Source: Brachypodium distachyon (taxonomy: Eukaryota > Streptophyta > Magnoliopsida > Poales > Poaceae). From it: DNA of 64,000 nucleotides. Made by a program: the position numbers and the translations under genes. The stretch covers positions 15,438,001 through 15,502,000 of the forward strand of contig NC_016133.3 of assembly GCF_000005505.3 (NCBI RefSeq). The letters run 5' to 3'. Below, piece after piece: positions 10,913 to 21,326 of the stretch (positions are counted from its first letter, which is position 1; each line of letters opens with the position of its first letter). The notes under the pieces were generated by a model. The model had not been told where the DNA came from, ran no database searches, and saw only the letters and a program-made list of their open reading frames with translations.

Positions 10913-13194
10913 TTTCTGACAACATATCATATGGTAGACACAAATAATAGTTCCAGAATCTTGTATAAGATCAATTATCTGATAACTTCCCGTATGCTGA
11001 TTTAATTGTATTAAATTGTCACGCATGAGGCGATCTTAACATTACAAAAATGATTTTGATCATCTTCTTCCCCGAGGACAGAACAACATTGTTGTAGCTA
11101 GCAAGAAGTACGAACAGACTCACCTAAAAGAAGAGTAAAAAACACTGCAGTCGTATCCATATAAGATCCTACAGCATGATTCCGTCAAGTTTAACAATAT
11201 CTAGTCAAACATATAGATATCCACGTTAATCATCAATAAAATGACACTTACTATAAAAATGAACTGCCACACGAATGGGACAGCTGATACATGCATCTAC
11301 AGGCTAATGATTAACCGGCCGGTTAATTACATGACTTCCAATTAATCATATGCTATTTCTCACCAGCAATGCAAGTTCTTTGCTTGCAAGAATGGCCATA
11401 TGAGATGTTACTACGTACGTTATACTCATGGATGAGTTTACATACGACGACAAGCCGTTTAAATTTAATTTGCATGGTTGCTTCTGATTGCGCAGATCAA
11501 GTGCTAGTCAATTCATGACCAAAAATAACACAGTTTATTCTCATGGAATCTTGCTTTTCTGGGGCAATTCAATGTTATAGCTTTGACTAGCTCTTAGGTT
11601 AACTGTACTGAATTTCTCAGCTAGGAGACCAATCGAATTCCCCAAATGTTCTCTATCTCTTGGCAATTCAATGATGTGTATTCGACACATGTCACGGTCG
11701 ATTTACCCTATCTGCCCATCCATCCATCCATGCTGTCCCATCCCCATCACAATCTTTTTCTTCTTCTTTTTATCTGGTATAATCGACAGAGAAAGAATTG
11801 AGCTGATGACATGACAGGTTATAATACTTTGCCAATTCTACCATATATAGCCAAAAGACTTAAAAATCAGGCAACCCGGCATTGTACTGACAGAGACACA
11901 CCAATACATATCCCTGTTCTGTCCGGTAGCCTCGTCGATCGTCTCATGCGTCTACATCCCTGAGAGAATTAATCATGCATGTAGGAGTAATATATAATTG
12001 TGTTCAAAGCATATATAAATCCATTACTGGAATTGTTCTGACGGAGACAGCAGCGACGCATGCAGTGCACCTGCAATTTATTAATCATCAGATCAGCCAA
12101 CCCAACAAATCAAACGATTGTTGCTCTCCTTTGAATTTTTATGAATCTGTTTCAGAAATCTGTAAGCGCCCGGTGCTGATGATCTGCATGACGTAATTAA
12201 TTAGTACTACTATGCTAGTACACGAAGAGCTATGTTTTGGCTCCTGTGTGTACCTGCCTATACATCGAAGACTCCGAAAAGCATAAAGCATGCATGGTTA
12301 ATTTCGAGTATTAATTTAGGTATTTTTATGTAAAAAATCACTTTTATTAGAAAAAAGACACTAAATTAAAAAAAAGATCTTTTAGCACCAAATTAAACTT
12401 GTGTTTGCACACTAGGCACAGAACGTATGCTCATCGCCAAAATCTACATGCACATTTATGATACAAGAATATTCATACGGCATAATCTTGTTCCACTACT
12501 TTTTTCTTTCCATTTGCCACACAAAACAGACTCCCGACCTTTGCATCCATCGATGCACACGACCTTCAAACCTATAACAATAACTATGACTGTATAACCG
12601 TATAAAGCTACTACGACCACGCCTTTCCACTTGTAGCGAAAGCCGAAAGATGAGCACATGAGCATCTGTCTATCTATCTCATCCACATCCCATTCCATCT
12701 ATCTATCTCATCTCATATCCGGTGCTAGCTCCAAGTGCAGCCAATAATGGGAGGAGCCAATAATCCGGCGTAACGAGTTCGTTTCCGATAAAAAGACAGG
12801 CGTGGGTCCAGCCGCCACGGTTTCGAGACCGTCGATCGCTCATCGGACGGTGGGCAGGAGCGGCGGCCACGTGGGAGGTCACGTGGAGCTGGAGGGCAAC
12901 GTCGATCGCCCAGCTGAAGCTGGCGGTCAGTTTCGGTTATTTGGTCGCCGTCCAACAACGATTTACGTCGCAGTTGATGTCCCTCGTGTCGTGGTATTGC
13001 TATAGCTTATGTGTAAATGTGTTTGTGGCAGATAAGACTTGGAGAGTATATGTGTATCGTCCTTCACTGTCGAGATCTTCGCGGTTAAAGCTGCAAAACC
13101 GTCCAGAACAGAGATAGATAAATACTGTTCTTCCGATGTGTAGCTACTGTTTTTTAGAGGAATGTGTAGCTACTGTTGGGCAGTGGTTAATTAC
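10913..13194. other. Long intergenic region between tRNA-Tyr and NAC gene
   Basis: No gene was recognised in about 2.3 kb. The sequence is AT-rich with scattered short simple repeats such as CATCCATC near 11720 and CTATCTAT near 12670-12710. From about 12730 to 12990 it becomes GC-richer and carries the paired G-boxes described separately. Confidence 0.5.
12868..12885. promoter_or_regulatory. Pair of CACGTG G-boxes
   Basis: Two perfect CACGTG palindromes lie at 12868-12873 and 12880-12885, twelve bases start to start. In plants such cores bind bZIP and bHLH factors and, in pairs, can act as ABA-response elements. They lie 1.7 kb upstream of the NAC start codon, so a role in that gene is only a suggestion. 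Confidence 0.35.
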
Positions 13195-13196
13195 TA

Positions 13197-13309
13197 CTCC
13201 CTTTGTTCCATATTTAATTGACTTAAATTTACCCAAAAATGATGTATCGATGCCTAAAAAACCTTTAAATACATGTAATATTTCGACAATTAATATGGAT
13301 CGAAAGGAG
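13197..13309. mobile_element. Stowaway-type MITE, 113 bp
   Basis: The element is bounded by TA dinucleotides. The termini are CTCCCTTTGTTCCATATTTA and, inverted, TAATATGGATCGAAAGGAG. It is non-coding, and related to the elements at 14143, 15822 and 53877. Confidence 0.8.
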
Positions 13310-14142
13310 TACTCCATAGTATTATTGTTCCATGGGCCGGCCTCTGTTTTTACATTTTTACTGGCGTATCGGCGCATGCACAGGTTATGGCAAGTAAATT
13401 TTTAGTCATTTTCACAAGCGATGATGATGATTAACTCTAATTTGGCATATGGGCTGGAACAAACGAACGACCACAAATCGAGGTCGTTTTCGCCATCTTT
13501 TCGCGCAAAGGTGACGCCTCAAATTAATAATTGGTGCCACTCGATCGACCAACGGCAGCCGTTAGGTTGCTTTTCAACTCAACTCAAGTGATTTGTACGT
13601 ACTGTTCAGAATTTCAGATCGATCCATCCATCGAGCTAACTAGTAGTAGCTCTAGAGAGAGATCGGATCAAGTAAGTAGTGGAACGATATGATCGATGTA
13701 TATCGCGAAAAACGAGCTGAAAATGAAAATTCCGTTATACCCAACGACACGGCACGCTTCCCAGCAGTACCGGTTATGCATACGTCCGTATAGGCGTGCG
13801 CATAAACTTATACTCGTACGTAACCGTATGCAAATTTATTTTATAAAGTTGAAATTTTTAAGGAGCGAATGCTCGTCCTTTTGCTTCCTGAAACGAACGC
13901 TCTGTCGATCGTTTTACCGGAAAGAGCACATAAAATCTTACTAAAGAAAATTAGAGCGTGTATTTTTTTTCCGGATGGCTGGTCAGAACTAGCGCGCGAC
14001 GGTCGCATCCTGGCCTTCCGCCACGAAACCCTACGCCCTTCTCCTTCGATACCGTCCTACTCTTTGCGACATTGTACATGAAGGTCCTTCCCGCCTTCCA
14101 CACACTGCTACCGACATATAACATGAAAAGAATTGAGTACTA

Positions 14143-14255
14143 CTCCCTCTTATTCATATTAGTTGTCGAAATATTACATGTATCTAAACGCTTTTTAGGC
14201 ATAGATACATTCATATTTGGACAAATTTAAAATAATTAATATGAATCGGAGGTAG
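14143..14255. mobile_element. Stowaway-type MITE in NAC upstream region, 113 bp
   Basis: It is flanked by TA. The ends CTCCCTCTTATTCATATTA and TTAATATGAATCGGAGGTAG are imperfect inverted repeats. It ends about 320 bp before the NAC start codon, so it may lie within the promoter. Confidence 0.8.
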
Positions 14256-14457
14256 TACCATTTTTTCTAGAGATTATTTCTTCTACAGGACGGCAAAGTC
14301 CCCAAGAGTTGCAAAGTCGTTTGAAGACTTATTCGATTCCAAATTAACCGTATTGCATCATCAGCGCGTATGGGAAAAAAGTATAGTGAGAAGCAAGTTG
14401 TTGTTTTGCATGCATCATCCTTTCATTTTGGTTGACTTTGGAATTGGGATGGGAGCA

Positions 14458-14468
14458 CTATATTAATA
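14458..14468 (+). promoter_or_regulatory. Probable TATA box of NAC gene
   Basis: CTATATTAATA lies about 110 bp upstream of the ATG at 14576, a normal spacing for a plant core promoter. A TTGACTT W-box-like motif is about 25 bp further upstream. No transcription start was determined. Confidence 0.5.
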
Positions 14469-14575
14469 CACACGCGGGCCTTCATTCTCCGGCCCCCTGA
14501 TCTAGCTAGCTAGTCTCACAGACATCTCTCTGGAAGGTATTGATCTCGAGCTAGGCCGCGCCGGGGCCGGAGAAG

Positions 14576-17246
14576 ATGAGTTATATCGGGATGATGGAGG
14601 CGCGGATGCCGCCGGGGTTCCGGTTCCACCCGAGGGACGAGGAGCTCGTCCTCGACTACCTCCTCCACAAGCTCACCGGCCATGGCGGCGCTGGAGTCGC
14701 CATCGTCGACGTCGACCTCAACAAGTGCGAGCCATGGGACCTCCCAGGTAACTATATCTTGCTTTACCCGCAAAAAAAAAAACTATATCTTGCTGCTTAA
14801 TTACTCACTCATCATGCACATATGACACATATGCATCTCAATTGTATCCATCGGTCGTCACTGTCGCTGCTGATTCTTGCTGATGATCATCGACTATGCA
14901 GTATATGGCAGCTAGCTTAATTATCTGTCAAGCAAATCCACGAAAATAAGTCGAGTATCAAATGGGAGAAATTAAAATGGATGCATGCTAGTATATATAC
15001 ACATGATGATACTCCTTCAGTACTTAATTTCTCCGACTATGTAAATAGCATGCAGAAAACAGATTTCAGAACTAAGTGTTGCCTTTTTGGCGTCGCCCGA
15101 TGGGAAATATACACAAATGGATACGTGATTTCAGTGTATATATACACTGAAACAGATTTCAGTGTGTTAGACTGACGTGATAACAACCTACAATTCGACA
15201 CCTGCAGCTCCAAATTTCCCAATGAAAGAACTTAACATAACTTCAGTACTCTTCAATCGATTAACTCTTCTTCTTCTTCGTCTCCGATCCAAATCCAATG
15301 AACAAACGGGTGTATTGCAGACGCCGCGTGCGTGGGCGGGAAGGAGTGGTACCTGTACAGCCTGCGGGACCGCAAGTACGCGACGGGCCACCGGACCAAC
15401 CGCGCCACGCAATCCGGCTACTGGAAGGCCACCGGGAAAGACCGGCCCATCCGCCGCTGCCGGCAGCTCGTCGGGATGCGCAAGACGCTCGTCTTCTACC
15501 AGGGCCGGGCACCCAAGGGCACCAGGACCGAGTGGGTCATGCACGAGTTCCGCCTCATCCAGCAAGACCACGGAGATCATCCTCTTCCGCGGCCGCCGGC
15601 GAGGTCGTCCAGCGATCTCAAGGTATGTACGTTGGATCGGATCGTACGGTTCTTCTTTTTCCTTCTTATTATCCTTTAACTTTTATTATTTTTTTATTCT
15701 CGGATTCATTCGGTTTGTGTGGGCTGGGACACGCCCTTCTCGTGCCGAGAAGAGGATTTTTTTTCTTTCCGATTTCGTTTTGCTTTTGTTTGCTTCTGAA
15801 AAGTGGAAACATCGTATATTACTTCCTCCGACCGTTATTACTTGTCTCAAATTTGTCCAAATACGAAATCTATGTGTAAAAATTGTCTACATACATATAA
15901 TATTTTGACAAGTAATTCCGGAGTATAATTTTTAATGGCTTTTTATAATTCTATGTCTCGTTAGGTGTCAATTATAATGTTGTTAAGCGTGCTTGACACT
16001 TCTCTAACTTTTGGTGATCGATCGATTTGCGAAAAAAGAAAGATTTTAATGCTGATTTGGTCAAATTTTCAAGGAAAAAACGTATTTTTTTGTCAGTTCA
16101 GTTCTGTGGTTTTCAGTTTTTTTACTAACATATTCATATAAGAAGCAACGGTCAAATTTTCATCCATGTCTTAAAAAAGGAGGGGCCCGGGTGGAGTACA
16201 CAAGTGTTCCTCGTTTTAGCTTATTTGCTTCTTAGTTTATTTTCATCATATGTGTACTGACGTCATCATGCCGCATAGGCTAGCTAGGATTTCTTCCTTC
16301 ATACAAAACATGCTGCTCTGACTCTGCACGTTCTTCTTAATCAGTACTCCCTCTGTTGCATTAAAACCACGACAAGTATTTAAAAACGGAGATAGTAGAT
16401 GATTACACAACCTGCAACTTGCCAACCTAAACATCCAAGTCCGAGTCACGAAATTATACTATGTCCTTTCCAAGTTGTTAAAGTTGTTACATCAGGCCAC
16501 TGAAATCAATTTTTTTTAACTAATTAATGTACTAAACATTCCTTTGAACAATGATTAGTTTGACTCACCCAGGCTAATTATTTGCTCCAAGTTGCCAGTT
16601 AAACATTATTAAGGCCACTCGTGGCTGCTATTTCTTCAAGTTAACTAACCCTGAAAGAGGAATTGCTGCAGAGGTTGTTATCTTGGTTGCATCAGCATAA
16701 TTATCCCACCAAGTTAGGGAATTGATTCAATCAATACAAGTCTACAGAATCTCGAAATTATTTGACTGTTCAAGGAAGAATTGTTTAACTGCAATTATTT
16801 TACATGAATTACTTACACTTACCGTATGAACTTCAACATCTTTCCTTTATGTAAAACTACAGGAAGACTGGGTGCTATGCAGGGTGTTCTACAAGAGCAG
16901 AACAACCACCCCAAGGCCACCATCTGAAGAAGCCTGCACATTCTCCAGTGAGCTGAACCTGCAGGCTGCGCCGCCGCTCGTGCCCCTCGTCGATACCTAC
17001 ATCGCCTTCGAAGGTGGCACCACCATGACCGCCGTCGAGCAGGTGACCTGCTTCTCCGGCCTGCCGGTGCTTCCATTCAAGGGCTCGGTGAGCTTTGGGG
17101 ACCTGCTGAGCTGGGACGACCCTGAGAAGAAGGCCATCAGAACAGCTCTGAGCAACATGCCATCAAGCAACAGCAATTCAAAACTGGAGCTGCCTCCAAA
17201 CTGGAGCCAGGAAAATGCCCTGTCACAGATGTGGACACCCCTCTGA
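14576..17246 (+). CDS. NAC transcription factor, NAC1 / NAC21/22 type
   Basis: This is a plant-specific DNA-binding transcription factor. The Arabidopsis relative NAC1 acts in auxin signalling and lateral root formation. Three exons (14576-14747, 15321-15622 and 16863-17246) join in frame to 285 residues. All five NAC subdomains are present in order: A ([14 protein letters not shown]), B ([12 protein letters not shown]), C ([20 protein letters not shown] and [11 protein letters not shown]), D ([27 protein letters not shown]) and E ([12 protein letters not shown]). The C-terminal tail has the subgroup pattern [16 protein letters not shown] and [10 protein letters not shown]. The intron positions, after subdomain B and before subdomain E, are the usual ones. 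The start was chosen because it immediately precedes subdomain A and follows a TATA box by about 110 bp. No disabling change was seen. Exon 3 carries a likely miR164 site. Intron 2 contains two small MITEs. Confidence 0.93.
15822..15923. mobile_element. Stowaway-type MITE in NAC intron 2, 102 bp
   Basis: It is flanked by TA. The termini are CTTCCTCCGACCGTTATTAC and, inverted, AAGTAATTCCGGAG. It is non-coding and in the same family as the neighbouring MITEs. Confidence 0.75.
16347..16395. mobile_element. Minimal Stowaway-like remnant in NAC intron 2, 49 bp
   Basis: It is bounded by TA, with ends CTCCCTCTGTTGCATTAAAA and TTAAAAACGGAGATAG. It looks like a strongly shortened or internally deleted MITE. 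Confidence 0.5.
17038..17058 (+). promoter_or_regulatory. Probable miR164 target site in NAC exon 3
   Basis: This 21-base site encodes EQVTCFS at about residues 217-223, the same place as the known miR164 site in Arabidopsis NAC1 (EHVPCFS). Compared with a perfect complement of conserved miR164, I count three mismatches plus one G:U pair. The block CCTGCTTCTCC that pairs with the miRNA 5' half is intact. Confidence 0.75.
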
Positions 17247-19400
17247 ATCTTACATGAGATCATATATCGTGCTGGTAGTGAAGTAGATGACATATTCTTT
17301 CTAATGATATTGGACTAGTATTGGTTTATGCAGTGTCTATTGCTTAGGATCTGATCATGGGTGTGTTAGCTTATGCACAGTACATTAGTGAAATGGCTTG
17401 TTACAGCATTTGTACATAGGATTGCTAAGAAATGCCCTTTTAGTTTTGCTCTTTCTTTCTACTTTCCAAGTGTACCTTTCACTGAAAGGCAATATGTGGA
17501 TAATCCCCTGTAAAAAACTCTTTCATTTACATTTAGGCCATGTATGCAAAATACTACAGAGCTTACTTCAGTGACAGAACGCAACAAAACATCGTATTAG
17601 TTACAACCATGGTGCATAGATGCATCAACTACCAGAAGCAAGAAATACATCGGAAGGAGTACTCAAAGAGATCATCACTGCTGACTGAAATAGGAAACTT
17701 TACAACAAGGCCTCTTGAAAATTGCTAAAAGTAAAGGCCGGGTTGGAAGCATAAAGGACATGCAGAAAGACAAGAAAATAATTTCACCACAAGTTAAATA
17801 GGCATACTGCAACTCCCAGCATCAGCATCGTTTATACCTGTTCGCTGAGAAGAGTAATATTCAGTCAGAGATCGTTCTGTTTATGGAATGTGGCAGGTTT
17901 GGGTTTCATGACATGCTGAATCACGGAATCTTGGAACCAATCCTGATCTCGTGACTCATCTTTTGAGTGAATAGATGCACCCGTTCATCTGTTTTTTTTC
18001 CGACCGAAAACTGTAGGAGTTTCTCCGACTGTGTGTGTGTGTATTATGTCCAACCTCCCCGGTGCCCGACTCCTCTGCCGCTCCTGGCTGCCTCGCGATT
18101 CGTACGAGTCCATTTAATCCTTCGAGAAACCGTGCCTGCGTCTCTGCTCCGTCCCCAGGCTTACGTCGCCTGTGCCATAGCTGCATAGCATGTTACCGTT
18201 GGTCATAGCCGGATGCCCGTGACCTCCATTATTTGTCATGGCCGGCGGCCACACCTCCCACACCCCCACCCACCTCCCCCACACACAGACGAGCCGCGGT
18301 GACGGTGCCCTGCCCAAACTTCACCGGGCGAAACTGCCCACCACTGTAGGACGCCTCCTCTCCAGCAGCTCGTGGGGACAAGCCGCCGCGGGGGACGAGC
18401 CGCAACGAAGGTGGCGTTGGACCGGACCGGTGGTCGCTGGGTCTGGACTTTCTCCGCCGGTGCCCTGAGATCCACGAACACGTAGGTTTTGGGAGGACCG
18501 ACCCCGAAACGGCTCCCGGTTACACGTTCGATTTCTTAGCACTTTGTTGTTTCCATCCTCACGGTGATGGGATTTTTGATTTTTGGTGCCTTGTTTTGCG
18601 GTGCCAGGCTGTTTGCTTGGATGCCCTGCCGATGCATTCTGCTTCGCCTCTGCCGCTGCCTACGAGAGCTCCCCATTCCCCAAGCTGCTGGCGAAAGTAT
18701 GGCTGCCTCACAGTGCGCGGCTAGGAGACAGCCAGGTAGCATCGCTCAGTTAGTGAGCGCCTTGCTTCCAATTTCTCTCCAGGAACAGGATGCCATCAAA
18801 TCGCCTTTCACCTGTTTGATGGAATGTGGAGGGCTCGGCGAGATGCCATCAAATCGCCTTTCACCCGCCTTCTCTTGTATTAAATATTCTCCAATCTTCT
18901 ATGTTAATTCCATCCCTACATCTTGGTCCCTGCATGTTCTTGTACGATTTCCCTAAATTTGGCAGCTTGAGACGCTGATGCATGCATGTATGGTTGCAGG
19001 AGCAGAGAGCGACAAGGAGATATGGCGGGTGCCAGAGATGGACGGTGGCTCGGCGTGGTCCGGCGCGTGCGCGGAACAGCGGGCTGGCCATGACGATGAC
19101 AGGCACTTGCTGCTGCTGCAGGCCGCTGGAAGGCAGGCACAACAGAAGATGAAGAATGCTACTCAAGAAGTTCTCTCTCCTTATTAGCTGGGATTTCCCC
19201 TTTGTTGGTCTGGCCTGCGTGCTGGCATATTTAATGGGGGAGCAATTTTGATGTACCAAGTATGTAACAGAGTAACAGATATCAACAGTTCTACATATGG
19301 TGCTAAATAGTTTGGTTGCTTTGATAAGTCTGTAACAGATGCGCTAAAGAGTACCCTCATAAAGATGCTGATGGTACTATGTCCATTGTTAGAAGTTCCT
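17247..19400. other. 3' UTR of NAC gene and intergenic region
   Basis: The first 200-300 bases are probably the NAC 3' UTR. A short (GT)n run is at about 18030-18043. A 24-bp direct repeat, core ATGCCATCAAATCGCCTTTC, occurs at about 18789 and 18842. From 18240 to 18500 and 18990 to 19140 the DNA is GC-richer and has open frames on both strands, but none has a recognisable domain. Confidence 0.5.
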
Positions 19401-20640
19401 AGGTTATTTCTACCAAGTCTTCTCAGTCCTAGGTACCGAGCATATCTTATTTGTACCGAGTCTTTTCAGTCCTAGGTACCGAGCATATTTTTATGGAGGC
19501 GCCGATTCGATGAAGTTGGGGTACCGAAGATATGCTCGGTCCTAGGTCCTAGGCGCCGAGAAGTTCCTAGGTTATCAAACACAAGAAATAATCCAAACGA
19601 TTCTCGCAAAAAAAAAATCTTATTTGTACCGAGTCTTTTCAGTCCTAGGCACCGAGTATATTTTATGGAGCCGCCGATTCGATGAAGTTGGGGTACCGAA
19701 GATTTTTTTCGAGGTTATATTTGTATCAAACACAAGAAATCATCCAAATGATTACCGCAAAATATTCTTAACAATTTTATTTGTACGGACTCTTTTCATC
19801 ATAGGCACCGAGCACATTTTTATTGAGGCATCGATAAGATGAATTCGGGTACCGAAGACAGGTTTGCTGAACTACAGATTAGATGCACCGGTGGTACCGA
19901 GTTGTTGGACCGTGATACATCCACCTAAATAATCTTATTGGGTAACACAAATAATTTCAGATAATGAGACAAGTGATCCTTCTACCCTGTGGATAATAGA
20001 AGTGCATGCATCTAAATATACAATGGGGAATAAAGTGCAAAAGCATGTGAAGGTGATTTTCTGTTGGATAATAAGAGCTTGATAGAAGTACATGGAACTA
20101 AAGGTCTTTTCGATCCTGGTACTGCATACATATTTGTTGAGGTACCGATTGGATGAACTTGCCGTACCGACTCCTTGGTGATTGAAGTACCAATTAGATG
20201 AATGTGGAGTACCGACCGATTATTCCGAAGTTATTCTTTTGGCCATTGGATGATACAAGTACATTAACTCAAATGTCCAATGGGTAGTGAAGAAGCATTC
20301 TTGCGCCCGGAGTACCGAGTCGTTGGACATATTCTGAATGGGCAGTACATGTACTTCGAATCATGAGACAAGTGATTCTTCTAGAAGTGCATGCAGCTAA
20401 ACATCCGGTGGGTAATAACATGAACCTTAAGTGAAAAATCGTTTCTCTTGCTTTGTGCAAAAGCATGTGAAGGTTGTTGTCCATTGGGTAATAAGAATAT
20501 TCAATTGACTGGGCAAAAGGTCATGGTTACTTTGTTTTCTTTAGAAAGCAACGCTAGCAAAAAAAAATCCAGAGCAACTGCTAGCAAATGTTGGATATTT
20601 TTGTCCATTGGGTACGAGAATGAAGGGATTTGAAACCAAA
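19400..20640. repeat. Degenerate repeat region built on GGTACCGA motifs
   Basis: A unit of about 160-170 bp beginning TTATTTGTACCGAGTCTTTT is present three times, starting near 19448, 19620 and 19777, with decreasing similarity. Each unit also carries CCGATTCGATGAAGTTGGGG or a variant, then GGTACCGAAGA. A longer, less conserved pair lies at about 19964-20085 and 20363-20500, sharing GAGACAAGTGAT, AGAAGTGCATGCA and GCAAAAGCATGTGAAGG. No open reading frame spans the units. Confidence 0.7.
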
Positions 20641-21240
20641 ATTATCTCTTGATGCATGCAAAAAGAAGAACATGATTGGGGTGGTCCTCAAGCCTTGTCG
20701 ATGTGGGCCTAGGTGCTGGTCAAGCTCACATGCCCAGCATTTGGATTCCCTTGTTGACACGTGAATCGATTGTTTTTCTTCCTACAAGTACTGCGGGCTG
20801 CGTCATCGGACACGCACACGCACCATGCATGGACTGTTGCTTTGGTCTTTTTTTTTCCTGTCCTGTTCGGTTCCAACCCCACCATATTTCCTGAATAGGC
20901 CACCCATGTGCCATGGGATTCAAAGCCCTAGGTTAGTTGCCCATGGCACAGACAAGAAAAGCATTGGTTTTGAATTTTTCATGTGGCTCGAACAAAACAA
21001 CATGCTCGAAGAGGCAAGAATCCAAAAATTGGACAGATGGTGTCATAAGCATGTAAGAGAAAGAATACTTTACGATTTCTCACAACATTTTAGAAAGAAC
21101 TAAAAGCGGAAAAAACATTAGAATCCTAATGCAGATGGATGGTACCGATGTCGGGCACTGGGGAGGTTGGACGTACTAAAACCACTTCCTATATATATAT
21201 ATATATAAAGAAAATGATATTTACAAACACAGAAGCAGGT
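20641..21240. other. Gene-free spacer with (TA)n run
   Basis: No gene was recognised. A (TA)n microsatellite lies at about 21190-21207. An open frame at 20825-21103 (plus) of 92 codons has no recognised motif. Confidence 0.4.
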
Positions 21241-21326
21241 AAGGGGGGGGGGGAGAACTTACTCAGGGGACCGAGGCGAGGGAGACCAGGCAGGCCCTCA
21301 ACGCCTCTTTCGCCCCGACACTAAAC

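Noticed and set aside
17956..18542. Candidate small genes in the GC-rich patch after the NAC gene
   Set aside because: Frames are short, overlap on both strands and show no recognised motif or splice pattern.
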